Source of the DNA: Dryocola sp036489025
GTDB taxonomy: Bacteria; Pseudomonadota; Gammaproteobacteria; Enterobacterales; Enterobacteriaceae
DNA length: 64,000 nucleotides
NCBI GenBank assembly: GCA_036489025.1
Contig: DASXGN010000031.1
Coordinates: 56,846-120,845 of the forward strand
Direction of reading: 5' to 3'
The notes beneath the pieces are model-generated. The model was not told the DNA's origin. It worked only from the letters and a program-made list of their open reading frames with translations, and did no database searches. Positions within the stretch are counted from its first letter, which is position 1; each line of letters starts with the position of its first letter. The translations under genes were made by a program, and so were the position numbers. Below, in pieces: positions 17,186-25,796 of this stretch.

Positions 17186-17630
17186 TGTTCAGGCCATGGA
17201 TATTGGTGAGGGGACACGGATATGGCAATTTTCAGTAGTAATGTCGGGCGCGAAAATTGGTAAAGCTTGTAACATTTGTGCCCATACATTAATTGAAGGC
17301 AAAGTGAGGATCGGCGATCGTGTCACCGTAAAATCCGGTGTTTATATTTGGGACAATACTGTTATTGAAGACGATGTATTTATCGGCCCCTGCGTTGCTT
17401 TCACGAACGATAAATATCCACGATCCAAATGCCACGATAAAGAGTTTGAAACCATCCATGTGAAGAGAGGTGCCTCAATAGGGGCGAATGCCACTATTCT
17501 CCCTGGCGTTGTTTTGGGAGAGATGTGTATGGTTGGAGCAGGTTCTGTTGTAACCAAAGATGTACCAGATTATGCGATTGTATATGGCAATCCGGCTCAA
17601 GTAATGGGTGTAGATAAAAATGGAAATTGA
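17163..17630 (+). CDS. fdtC: dTDP-3-amino-3,6-dideoxyhexose N-acetyltransferase
   Basis: 155-residue left-handed beta-helix acetyltransferase with hexapeptide repeats (AKIGKACNICAHTLIEGKV, VFIGPCVAFTND, ASIGANATILPGVVLG). It is expected to transfer acetyl from acetyl-CoA to the 3-amino group made by FdtB. The short length fits FdtC-type enzymes better than the longer QdtC type I recall. It overlaps fdtA (23 bp) and fdtB (11 bp), so the three are translated as a coupled unit. Confidence 0.82.
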   Translation: MQVHPLSDVQAMDIGEGTRIWQFSVVMSGAKIGKACNICAHTLIEGKVRIGDRVTVKSGVYIWDNTVIEDDVFIGPCVAFTNDKYPRSKCHDKEFETIHVKRGASIGANATILPGVVLGEMCMVGAGSVVTKDVPDYAIVYGNPAQVMGVDKNGN

Positions 17631-18726
17631 ATTTCTTAGTCTTAAAGATGTGAACTCTCGCTTTAATGCAGAATTAAAAGACGCTTGTGCTCGCGTTATA
17701 GATTCTGGATGGTATATAGCAGGTAAAGAATTAGAAGCATTTGAAAATGAGTTCGCTGAATACTGTGGTGTTTCATATGCTATTGGTGTTGCAAATGGCC
17801 TTGATGCACTTATTCTCACTATCAGAGCCTGGAAGGTGTTAGGTAAACTTAAGGAAAATGATGAAGTTATTGTTCCGGCAAATACATATATAGCTTCTAT
17901 TCTCGCAATTACTGAAAATGGTTTAGTACCTGTTTTTGTCGAACCAGATGAAAAGACTTTTAATTTGAATGAAGAAGGGATTAAGCGCGCTATCACACCT
18001 CGCACGAAATTAATTCTGCCTGTTCACCTGTACGGTCAGATCTCACCGATGAGTGAAATTGTTGCAATTGCGAAAAAGCATAATTTACTGGTGCTTGAAG
18101 ATGCGGCTCAATCACACGGCGCGGAAGTTGCTGGCTTAAAAGCCGGTAATTGGGGTGATGCAGCTGGATTTAGTTTTTATCCGGGTAAAAATCTTGGTGC
18201 CCTGGGGGATGCCGGTGCCATTACCACAAACGATGGGGAGCTGGCTCGAGTACTTAGAGCACTACGGAATTATGGTTCTCATGAAAAATATAAAAATATT
18301 TACACTGGTGTCAACAGCCGTTTAGATGAAATGCAGGCTGCAATATTACGTGTGAAGCTGAGTTATTTGCATGCCGATACAGAAAAAAGAAGAGACATTG
18401 CTTCAAGGTATCTTACGGAAATTAAAAACCCTTATATAACCCTGCCTTATGTTAAGAATAAAGAAAATCATGTCTGGCATCTTTTTGTAATCAAAACTAA
18501 TTATCGCGAGGAACTTCAAGGTTATCTGAAGCTGAAAGGTATACAGACTCTTATCCATTACCCGATTCCACCACATCTTCAGGAAGCTTATCCTGAATAT
18601 AATTATTTATCCTTGCCTGTTACAGAGGGGATCCATCAAAGGGTGCTGTCGATTCCAATGAGTCCAACATTGAGTGATGATGAAGTCACTTTAGTGATTG
18701 CTGCATTAAATGGATTTACTCGATGA
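17620..18726 (+). CDS. fdtB: dTDP-3-keto-6-deoxyhexose aminotransferase
   Basis: PLP-dependent sugar aminotransferase of the DegT/DnrJ/EryC1 family, 368 residues. It adds the 3-amino group, with glutamate as usual donor. Visible are IDSGWYIAGKELEAFE, GVANGLDALIL, EDAAQSHGAE and the PLP lysine Lys190 in FSFYPGKNLGALGDAGA. Position between the ketoisomerase/acetyltransferase pair and wzx supports FdtB/QdtB function. The stop overlaps the wzx start by four bases. Confidence 0.88.
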   Translation: MEIEFLSLKDVNSRFNAELKDACARVIDSGWYIAGKELEAFENEFAEYCGVSYAIGVANGLDALILTIRAWKVLGKLKENDEVIVPANTYIASILAITENGLVPVFVEPDEKTFNLNEEGIKRAITPRTKLILPVHLYGQISPMSEIVAIAKKHNLLVLEDAAQSHGAEVAGLKAGNWGDAAGFSFYPGKNLGALGDAGAITTNDGELARVLRALRNYGSHEKYKNIYTGVNSRLDEMQAAILRVKLSYLHADTEKRRDIASRYLTEIKNPYITLPYVKNKENHVWHLFVIKTNYREELQGYLKLKGIQTLIHYPIPPHLQEAYPEYNYLSLPVTEGIHQRVLSIPMSPTLSDDEVTLVIAALNGFTR

Positions 18727-19988
18727 AGCGATTGTTATCAGTCACCGCTTTTTCGGGGTTACTGACTTTATTGCGTATGGGGGCAGGTTTTCTTGTCGCA
18801 AAAGTAATCGCGGTCTATACCGGGCCATCTGGCTTAGCAATGCTAGGGCAGCTACAGAGCATTGCTTCATCACTTTCAGGTATAGTGAACGCACCAGTAA
18901 GTAGCGGTATCGTCAGGTATACTGCCGAACATGCAGAGGATGGTAATGAGGCTTGCGCAAACTGGTGGCGTGCAGGAGTGCGATGGGTTATTATAATTTT
19001 ATCTATACTTACTCCGTTAGTATGCATTTTTTCGATCCCTTTATCCTCTTTTATGCTAGGGCATAGTAAATATTATTATTTATTAACAATCATGGTTGTT
19101 TCTCTTCCGTTTACTGCTATGGGTACATTATTTAACTCAATAGTCAACGGGCAAAAAAGATTTAAGAAATATATTTATATAGGGATGATATCGGTCTGTT
19201 TTTCAACCATTTTGATGCTCGTATGTATTATGAAGGGGCACTTGAATGGAGCTCTCTTTGCCGTTTCTATTCAAAATGGACTTATAGGTTTAATTACTTT
19301 TTTATGCTGCTTAAAAGAAGGATGGCTTAAAAAAAGGAATCTTTTTGGCAGTGTTCAACATGAACATATGAAGGCTATATTAAATTATATGCTCATGGCT
19401 TTAACCACTGCACTATCCCTACCAATTGCATTGATACTTGTTAGAAATATTCTTATCCATTTTGAGGGTTGGGATGCGGCTGGAGAATGGCAAGCTGTAT
19501 GGAAAATTTCAGAAACATATTTGGCAGTAATAACTATTGCTTTGGGTACATATTATCTTCCTAAACTTGCCTCAGTTAAAAAAACGGATCTTTTGAAAAG
19601 AGAAGTTTACCTTACGCTAAGGTTAATTTTGCCAGTAGCAATTTTAATGGCAATTATCGTTTATTGTTTACGTGATATTATTATTTTTGTGCTGTTTACT
19701 GAAAAATTTTATAACGCCAGGGATTTATTCTCAGTCCAGCTTTGTGGAGACGTAGTTAAGATTGCAAGTTGGTTGATGTCTTATCCTATGTTAGCGAGAG
19801 GAGATATTCGCTGGTATGTTTCTTCTGAATTGCTATTTAGTATTCTCTTTATTATTTCTTCATATTTTTTTGTAAAATATATAGGCGTGGATGGCGCAAA
19901 TTTCGCTTACTTATTGTCATATTGCTTTTATTTTATTTTCATGTGCTTTTATATGTTTTCGATTACAAAAGAGAAAAATGAAATATGA
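18723..19988 (+). CDS. wzx: O-antigen flippase Wzx
   Basis: Integral inner-membrane protein of 421 residues with about a dozen hydrophobic segments, in the polysaccharide transporter family. The N-terminus (LLRMGAGFLVAKVIAVYTGPSGLAMLGQLQS) resembles the WzxE-type subgroup that carries 3- or 4-acetamido-dideoxyhexose-containing lipid intermediates, which suits the fdt genes. It should flip the undecaprenyl-linked O-unit. The gene is strongly AT-rich. It is coupled to fdtB (ATGA) and to the next gene (overlap 19985-19988). Confidence 0.88.
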   Translation: MKRLLSVTAFSGLLTLLRMGAGFLVAKVIAVYTGPSGLAMLGQLQSIASSLSGIVNAPVSSGIVRYTAEHAEDGNEACANWWRAGVRWVIIILSILTPLVCIFSIPLSSFMLGHSKYYYLLTIMVVSLPFTAMGTLFNSIVNGQKRFKKYIYIGMISVCFSTILMLVCIMKGHLNGALFAVSIQNGLIGLITFLCCLKEGWLKKRNLFGSVQHEHMKAILNYMLMALTTALSLPIALILVRNILIHFEGWDAAGEWQAVWKISETYLAVITIALGTYYLPKLASVKKTDLLKREVYLTLRLILPVAILMAIIVYCLRDIIIFVLFTEKFYNARDLFSVQLCGDVVKIASWLMSYPMLARGDIRWYVSSELLFSILFIISSYFFVKYIGVDGANFAYLLSYCFYFIFMCFYMFSITKEKNEI

Positions 19989-21448
19989 TTAGTCCTGTTG
20001 AAATAAAAAAATTAACTGATTTAATCCTAAAGCAAAATTTTATTCAACAGGTAAAGGATGCTGAATTGTTGGGGCGTTTATTATGGCATAACCATACAGG
20101 TATTTACTCTCTAAATGAATTTGAAGAGTCACTAATTAATAACGCTTCCCATGAAATACAAAAGAACTCGAAAACAACTCAACAAAATAGCTCTATGTTG
20201 TTTGTTGTAACGGAAGCATATTTGACAGGTGGTCATACCCGCTTAATGGAGCGTTTAGCTCAAGGTGTGGGAGAAAATATTGATCTCATGGTGACCAGAA
20301 GCGTTGGAGCAGATGTCTTACAAAGGTTGTCTAATTATTTTGAAAACATCATTTGCACTCCTGAAGAATTTGAAAAAAATAAGAAAATTTCTTTTATAAC
20401 AAATGTATTAAGTTCTTATAAACGAGTGATACTTAATATCCACCCTGATGACATAATGACTATTATTGCTTGTGGGGTTTTAAAAAAGAGTCATATTGAT
20501 GTTGATGTGTTTTTCGTGAATCATGCCGATCATGTGTTCAATTACGGATCAACTATTGCTGATATTTGGTTTCAGATTAGTACATTTGGAACCAAAATTG
20601 ATAAACTCCGCGGATTAAAGGGTGCGGTAAGTTTTCTGGGTATTCCGATAGGAAATATAAAAAATTCTAATGTCAATGATGTCAACGATGTCAACGATGT
20701 CAATGATGTCAATGATGTCAATGATGTCAATGATACTTCTCTCCATTTTATTACAGCAGGAGCCGCTGAGAAATATAAACCGACCAATGGGTATTCAATA
20801 TTCCCTCTATTATTTTTATTGCTTAAAAAACATAAAAAATCAAAGTTACAAGCAATAGGCCCGAATATAGCAAGGGATTATTGGTGGTGGTTGCTCAAAT
20901 TACGTCATCCATTGCGTGTTAAAGTGTCTCGGCGTGTTCCTTTTGACAAATATATATATCTTACAAACCATGCTGACATCTGTATCGATAGTCATCCAAT
21001 ACCTGGCGGAACGGCATTCGCGGAGCAGTTTATCGGTGGGAAAGTGTGTGTTGGTTTAACTAGTCCATTTCAAGGGTATACGCCAGTAGAATTACTTAAA
21101 AAAGAAAAAAAAGAAGATGTTTCTCACCTGAGGCAAAAAAATATTGAAGATAAAGTTAGTTTATTGCTTCCGCAGTTTCATGGAATAGATATAGTAACAG
21201 CTAGATTCAATGATGCGATTTTTGAAGGAAAGTTGGCTGAGAATGTTTGTGAGAAAAATCTTGTATGGTCAGGAGATGTTTCCTATGACTGGAATAAAAT
21301 AATCAGATCCATACCAGCTGATTTCCCTTGTGGCAGTACAGTGACAAAATTCGCAATAAAGCATTCTTCATTAAAAGCTAAAATTGCATATTTTTCTAAA
21401 AAATTCATTAAAGTTATAATGAATTTCTATTTTTTAAAGAAGAGGTGA
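19985..21448 (+). CDS. Putative GT-B glycosyltransferase with VND tandem repeat
   Basis: Not recognised as a named family. The 487-residue soluble protein has an N-terminal part with LFVVTEAYLTGGHTRLMERL (about 75-95), reminiscent of the Gly-rich loop of GT-B enzymes. The C-terminal part has HADICIDSHPIPGGTAFAEQ around Gly341-Gly342-Thr343, resembling the sugar-nucleotide site of GT41-like and related glycosyltransferases. Between them lies an uninterrupted run of seven Val-Asn-Asp triplets (residues 230-250), coded by a 9-bp tandem repeat, in the position expected of an interdomain linker. Its place between wzx and wzy supports a role in O-unit assembly. AT-rich; overlaps wzx by 4 bp. Confidence 0.6.
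   Translation: MISPVEIKKLTDLILKQNFIQQVKDAELLGRLLWHNHTGIYSLNEFEESLINNASHEIQKNSKTTQQNSSMLFVVTEAYLTGGHTRLMERLAQGVGENIDLMVTRSVGADVLQRLSNYFENIICTPEEFEKNKKISFITNVLSSYKRVILNIHPDDIMTIIACGVLKKSHIDVDVFFVNHADHVFNYGSTIADIWFQISTFGTKIDKLRGLKGAVSFLGIPIGNIKNSNVNDVNDVNDVNDVNDVNDVNDTSLHFITAGAAEKYKPTNGYSIFPLLFLLLKKHKKSKLQAIGPNIARDYWWWLLKLRHPLRVKVSRRVPFDKYIYLTNHADICIDSHPIPGGTAFAEQFIGGKVCVGLTSPFQGYTPVELLKKEKKEDVSHLRQKNIEDKVSLLLPQFHGIDIVTARFNDAIFEGKLAENVCEKNLVWSGDVSYDWNKIIRSIPADFPCGSTVTKFAIKHSSLKAKIAYFSKKFIKVIMNFYFLKKR
20672..20734 (+). repeat. Seven 9-bp tandem repeats inside the putative glycosyltransferase gene
   Basis: Seven head-to-tail copies of GTCAATGAT; units 2 and 3 carry one synonymous change (AAC for AAT). 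The unit is in frame and encodes Val-Asn-Asp, so slipped-strand gain or loss of units would change the linker length without a frameshift. Confidence 0.97.
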
Positions 21449-21451
21449 GTT

Positions 21452-22768
21452 TTGGAACTACTCATTGCTTTATTGTGCTCAGGGTTATTTTTTTTATTAT
21501 TGTCATCTATATATAAAAAAATAGGAATGCCACTGAAAGGGGAAAGAGCCCACCCATTTTCATTGTCAGTCATAATTCAGTTTTGTATTTTTTCATTACC
21601 GGGAGTGATAATTATATCTTTTCTTGGGTATGATTCTGCACGATATTATGGCATCAATGAATCAACTCGGATTCATATTGGTTTCTGGTATCTGTATTCT
21701 ATATTTATTTACTTTACTGTATTCTTCGTATTGGCGGGGTCATTTAGAATGAGGAATTATCCCCGTTATGTCGCCAAGCCATTGCATTATGAGAGGCACA
21801 TGGTGTACGCGACTGTGCTATTATCCCTGTCGGTATTATTCTTAGTTATTAAATTATATTTCTCAAGGAAAGCTCCTTTATTTTATTTAATTCAAGGTGA
21901 TTCTGTCGGGGCATATAATGCGCGGGTAGACATCCAAACAAATCCTCAATATTATTACATTCCTTACTTTAGTAATATTATATCATTGCTAATGATATTT
22001 CAGTTTTATTTTATATTTTATTTTTATGTATTCAGTTCACGTAAGTCACCATCTTTATTTTTATACACTATAATTTCTTTTGTAATTGCTGCAATAGAGT
22101 GCCTATATGAAACGCAAAAGGCACCCATTATTTTTTTATTGTTTGGTGCTCTTTTCATTATTTATCTAAAAAGGAACAAAATAATGAGGATACTGGTACC
22201 CTTAACAATAATAGCATTCCTTGTTATTTTGCTTCAGGCCACTGTTAGTGGAACCGATTTAAATGAAGGATTCAATAGTGCAGCAGATAGATTTCTGTTA
22301 GGGCAAAATCAAGGGTTTTACCATATAGTTAATAGTATCACTCCTGATGCTAAATACTGGCTCACCAATTTTTATTTTATTGAGCGACTAGGGGTAATAC
22401 CTGCGCGAGCTGATGTGGATGTTATCCCTTTCTTAAATTATGTTGCTGGACTTGATATTGTAAACGTCAATAGTTACTACTTAGGTGAAGCGTGGTCTAT
22501 GTTTGGTTATTATGGCTTCATTATATCACCTGTAATCGTAGCGCTTGCAATGTTTCTTTTTGTTAAGGCTATTGATATTTTGATTGGGTATAGTGCATCT
22601 TTTTTCATACCATACGCAATTTATATAATACCTGAATTACGAATAAATCAATCTTTTACATACTTTTTATATGGTAAGGATTTTGTTTTCAGAACTATAT
22701 TGATGTTTATTATTTTTATCATAGTGATTTCACTAAGTTCCTTATTTATAAAAAAGAAATTGGATTAA
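21452..22768 (+). CDS. wzy: O-antigen polymerase Wzy
   Basis: Very hydrophobic 438-residue protein with about 11-12 predicted membrane segments and a larger loop in the second half (GTDLNEGFNSAADRFLLGQNQGFYH to about YLGEAWSMFG), the layout of Wzy polymerases, which join O-units in the periplasm. Sequence conservation in this family is poor, so the call rests on topology and on its being the second multi-pass protein between wzx and the glycosyltransferases. Translation appears to start at TTG 21452 with AGAGGTGAG immediately upstream, inside and after the stop of the preceding gene. Strongly AT-rich. Confidence 0.82.
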   Translation: MELLIALLCSGLFFLLLSSIYKKIGMPLKGERAHPFSLSVIIQFCIFSLPGVIIISFLGYDSARYYGINESTRIHIGFWYLYSIFIYFTVFFVLAGSFRMRNYPRYVAKPLHYERHMVYATVLLSLSVLFLVIKLYFSRKAPLFYLIQGDSVGAYNARVDIQTNPQYYYIPYFSNIISLLMIFQFYFIFYFYVFSSRKSPSLFLYTIISFVIAAIECLYETQKAPIIFLLFGALFIIYLKRNKIMRILVPLTIIAFLVILLQATVSGTDLNEGFNSAADRFLLGQNQGFYHIVNSITPDAKYWLTNFYFIERLGVIPARADVDVIPFLNYVAGLDIVNVNSYYLGEAWSMFGYYGFIISPVIVALAMFLFVKAIDILIGYSASFFIPYAIYIIPELRINQSFTYFLYGKDFVFRTILMFIIFIIVISLSSLFIKKKLD

Positions 22769-22771
22769 ATA

Positions 22772-23821
22772 ATGCAGATAGAACCGAATAACTTTCGTAC
22801 TTTAATCGTGCTATTGAACTGGAATGGTGCTAAATTAACATTGGATTGCTGTGATAGCCTTTCTAAATTATCTACAAAAGCATATGATATTCTTGTAATT
22901 GATAATCACTCCGAAACTTTAGACTTTGACGAATTAGAGGTTGGGTTACAAAAACATGCTCAGCAATTGAATGAATTTAGCACTAACTCATCTCAAGAGC
23001 ATTTACTTAATGAATATCAAATCGATAGAGTTTATTCCTACACGATCAAACAAGATTTACACATCATGCTTGCTTCTTCGTTAACAAATCATGGGTTTGC
23101 ACGAGGCTGTAATTTTGGCGTTTTGTTTGCAAATCAATTCTCTTATTCACATGTGTTATTATTAAATAATGATACCATCGTTGAGAAAGATTTTCTTGAA
23201 AAACTTTTTTTGCATAAAAAAAATTACAATATTGTTATTCCGCAAATTCGCTTTTTCGAACCAAGTAATAAAATTTGGAATTGCGGCGGAGAAATAAATA
23301 ATTTTGGTAAGAGGAAATACTTTTTTGCAAATAAAGATGTAACTGCTGTCAATTTACCAAAAGAACCTTTCTCTATTTCTTTTGCAACGGGTTGTTGCAT
23401 GTTAATAGAAACATCTTTTTATATTGAAAGTGGGATGTTTACTGAAGATTTCTTTTTTGGAGAAGAGGATATTGATTATGCTTTACGCCTAAATTCATTA
23501 AAAGCTAAGGTTGCCTGTGTACCCGAATCTATTATTTATCATAAGGTAGGTGCGAGTTTAGCTGGCGATTTAGTTAAATTAAGACGCAAAGCTTATATAC
23601 ACTTCTTGAATCGTTTTATTAATATGAAAAACCATCTTGGTTTGCTTTGGTTTCTGTGGATAATCCCTGCGACATTAAAGATGGCTCTTAATTTAAATAA
23701 AATATATGAATTATCCATTTATCAGACATTTTCCTTCTGCTCTAAAATTATAAGTGCTTCACTGCAAAAAAATAAAGTCGAAAAAGAATATTTTGAAAAA
23801 ATAATGAAAGTTGGATATTAA
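22772..23821 (+). CDS. Family 2 glycosyltransferase, possibly a rhamnosyltransferase
   Basis: 349-residue GT-A enzyme. LIVLLNWNGAKLTLDCCDSL (about 11-30), LVIDNHSE, NHGFARGCNFGVLFAN, and LLLNNDTIVEKDFL with the metal-binding-type Asn-Asn-Asp (132-134) follow the rhamnosyltransferase-like branch of family 2 (WbbL type). FFFGEEDIDYALRL is the acceptor-side motif. There is a longer than usual insertion at about residues 52-100. A hydrophobic C-terminal stretch (LGLLWFLWIIPATLKMAL) may bind the membrane. Rhamnose as donor is inferred from the rml genes. It lies 3 bp after wzy. Confidence 0.78.
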   Translation: MQIEPNNFRTLIVLLNWNGAKLTLDCCDSLSKLSTKAYDILVIDNHSETLDFDELEVGLQKHAQQLNEFSTNSSQEHLLNEYQIDRVYSYTIKQDLHIMLASSLTNHGFARGCNFGVLFANQFSYSHVLLLNNDTIVEKDFLEKLFLHKKNYNIVIPQIRFFEPSNKIWNCGGEINNFGKRKYFFANKDVTAVNLPKEPFSISFATGCCMLIETSFYIESGMFTEDFFFGEEDIDYALRLNSLKAKVACVPESIIYHKVGASLAGDLVKLRRKAYIHFLNRFINMKNHLGLLWFLWIIPATLKMALNLNKIYELSIYQTFSFCSKIISASLQKNKVEKEYFEKIMKVGY

Positions 23822-23824
23822 ACT

Positions 23825-24910
23825 ATGAAAATAGCAGTGGTAATTCCTACTTTAACAGTTGGTGGGGCAGAAAAGATAGCTTTAGAAACAGCCACTGGTT
23901 TTGCTGAGGCTGGGCATGATGTTAGCCTCATTATATTGTCTGACAAAGTCATATTAAGCACCCCTGAAAATATCAAAATTTATAAAGGTGTAAGCAGTAT
24001 TTATCGTTTGATAATGGTTATGAAAAAGTTGAGAATTGATCACTGTGTTAGCTATATGGAACGAGCAAACCTTGTTTCTGCGATATCTTGCAGGATATTA
24101 AATATTAAACATTGCGCAACTGTGCATACTGCCCCGGTTGCAGGTTTTAAATTGCGCGGCAGAAAAAATCGCCTGGCAATCTCTCTTACGTATCGCTTGC
24201 TTAGTTTATTTAATATTAAAATTGTTGGGGTTTGTAAAGGTATAATTGCAGACCTTAATAAACTATATGGAATTACAAACTCTTATGTAATACCTAATTT
24301 TCTTGATGTAGATGAGACTATAAAATCTTCGATGTTAGAACAGATCGATGAGGTTTATGATTTTATCTTTGTCGGCCGACTGACAAAAATAAAAGGCTGT
24401 CATATTTTCATCGAGGCGCTCGGAAGAATAAAAGATTATTGTCATGTCGAAAATATTAAAGTTGCAATAATTGGTGATGGCCCTGAAAAGGAAGATTTAT
24501 TATATAGAATAAATAAGTATGAATTGCAAAATTGTGTGCAGATGCTTGGTCCAAAGAAAAACCCCTATCCTTATATAAAAAAAGCGAAATCCATTGTGGT
24601 TCCATCCTATGCAGAAGGATTTGGTATGGTTGTTCTTGAAGGATTGGCGCTTGGTACTAAAGTTATTTTTTCACGTTGTGATTTTGGACCAAAAGAAATT
24701 ATTGGTACACATTTTAAAGAACTTTGCTCATTAGGATTTGAGAATCCATCAATTAATGCTGAAAGGGCTGTTGCAGAGCTGTCAATTATTATCAAAAGCG
24801 AAATTAATGATGCATTGGTTTTTGATTCTGCCTCGGCTCAGATTCGTGTAGCTTTAAATTATAATAAGCAAAAAGCGTGCGAACTTTTTTTAGATGTATT
24901 GGATAGGTAA
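23825..24910 (+). CDS. Family 4 glycosyltransferase
   Basis: 361-residue GT-B enzyme. The N-terminal VVIPTLTVGGAEKIALETA is typical; the C-terminal donor domain has FIFVGRLTKIKGCHIFIEAL, AIIGDGPEKEDLL and the E-x7-E motif with Glu264 and Glu272 in PSYAEGFGMVVLEGLALG. It should add one sugar of the O-unit with retention of configuration; donor unknown. It lies 3 bp after the preceding gene, in the same AT-rich block. Confidence 0.82.
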   Translation: MKIAVVIPTLTVGGAEKIALETATGFAEAGHDVSLIILSDKVILSTPENIKIYKGVSSIYRLIMVMKKLRIDHCVSYMERANLVSAISCRILNIKHCATVHTAPVAGFKLRGRKNRLAISLTYRLLSLFNIKIVGVCKGIIADLNKLYGITNSYVIPNFLDVDETIKSSMLEQIDEVYDFIFVGRLTKIKGCHIFIEALGRIKDYCHVENIKVAIIGDGPEKEDLLYRINKYELQNCVQMLGPKKNPYPYIKKAKSIVVPSYAEGFGMVVLEGLALGTKVIFSRCDFGPKEIIGTHFKELCSLGFENPSINAERAVAELSIIIKSEINDALVFDSASAQIRVALNYNKQKACELFLDVLDR

Positions 24911-24911
24911 T

Positions 24912-25682
24912 ATGGATAATATAACAACTGAAAAAGATAATCTGGTATCGGTGATCATGCCAAGCTATAATTCGGCGGCTACTATACGTGCCAGTATTGA
25001 ATCTGTACAACGGCAGACGTATACAAATTGGGAACTATTAATTACCGATGATTGTTCCACTGATCTCACTGCCGATATTGTGAAAGAGATCGCCGCTACA
25101 GACTCTCGTATAAAATTATTTGTTAATGCAAGAAATGAAGGCGCCGGAGTTTCACGTAATAACTCAATTGCTGAAAGTATAGGGCGCTATATCGCTTTTC
25201 TTGATAGCGATGATCTCTGGGACTATTCTAAGCTGTTGAAACAAGTTTGCTTTATGCAAGAAAATAATATAGCCCTTTCTTATACATGTTATCAAAAAAT
25301 TAGTAATGATAACATATTGGGTAAAATTATCATCCCACCTGCCATGATTACTTATCATGAATTGTTAAAGTCAAATGTAATTGGTTGTCTTACTGCCATG
25401 TACGATGTCTCGGCAGTTGGTAAAGTATATATGCCAACGATTCGTAAGCGGCAAGATATGGCATTATGGTTGAAAATTCTTGCGAAGATCGATCGCGCAT
25501 GTTGCATAAATGATGTTCTGGCATATTACCGTGAAGGGCATACTAGCCTTTCGTCAAATAAAATGAAAATATTGGTTTCTCAGTGGCAGTTTTATCGCGA
25601 ATATCTTGGTTTCAACATCCTAAAAAGTTGTTACTATTTTTATTTCTATTCGTTGCGCGCCCTACTTAAACATAAAGCTTAA
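24912..25682 (+). CDS. Family 2 glycosyltransferase
   Basis: 256-residue GT-A enzyme, last glycosyltransferase of the O-antigen locus. VSVIMPSYNSAATIRASIESV near the N-terminus, LLITDDCSTD with the nucleotide-binding aspartates, the D-x-D-type motif FLDSDDLWD (Asp98, Asp100, Asp101) and KRQDMALWLKI are all present. I chose ATG 24912, one base after the previous stop; an in-frame ATG at 24894 lies within the preceding gene. The C-terminus has a short aromatic hydrophobic tail. Donor and acceptor are unknown. Confidence 0.82.
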   Translation: MDNITTEKDNLVSVIMPSYNSAATIRASIESVQRQTYTNWELLITDDCSTDLTADIVKEIAATDSRIKLFVNARNEGAGVSRNNSIAESIGRYIAFLDSDDLWDYSKLLKQVCFMQENNIALSYTCYQKISNDNILGKIIIPPAMITYHELLKSNVIGCLTAMYDVSAVGKVYMPTIRKRQDMALWLKILAKIDRACCINDVLAYYREGHTSLSSNKMKILVSQWQFYREYLGFNILKSCYYFYFYSLRALLKHKA

Positions 25683-25796
25683 AGGGAAAAATGTACCCAG
25701 AAAAAGGCTATCCTAGCGATTACAACTTGAGTTAACATCCTATATAAATTCAAGCCGTGCATATGTCACGGTGACCACACCTGACAGGAGTATGTA

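Noticed and set aside
20572..20858. Repeat-containing reading frames in other frames over the tandem repeat (Leu-Thr-Ser or Met-Ser-Met runs)
   Set aside because: They are alternative translations of the same 9-bp repeat; only the Val-Asn-Asp frame belongs to a 487-residue open frame coupled to its neighbours.
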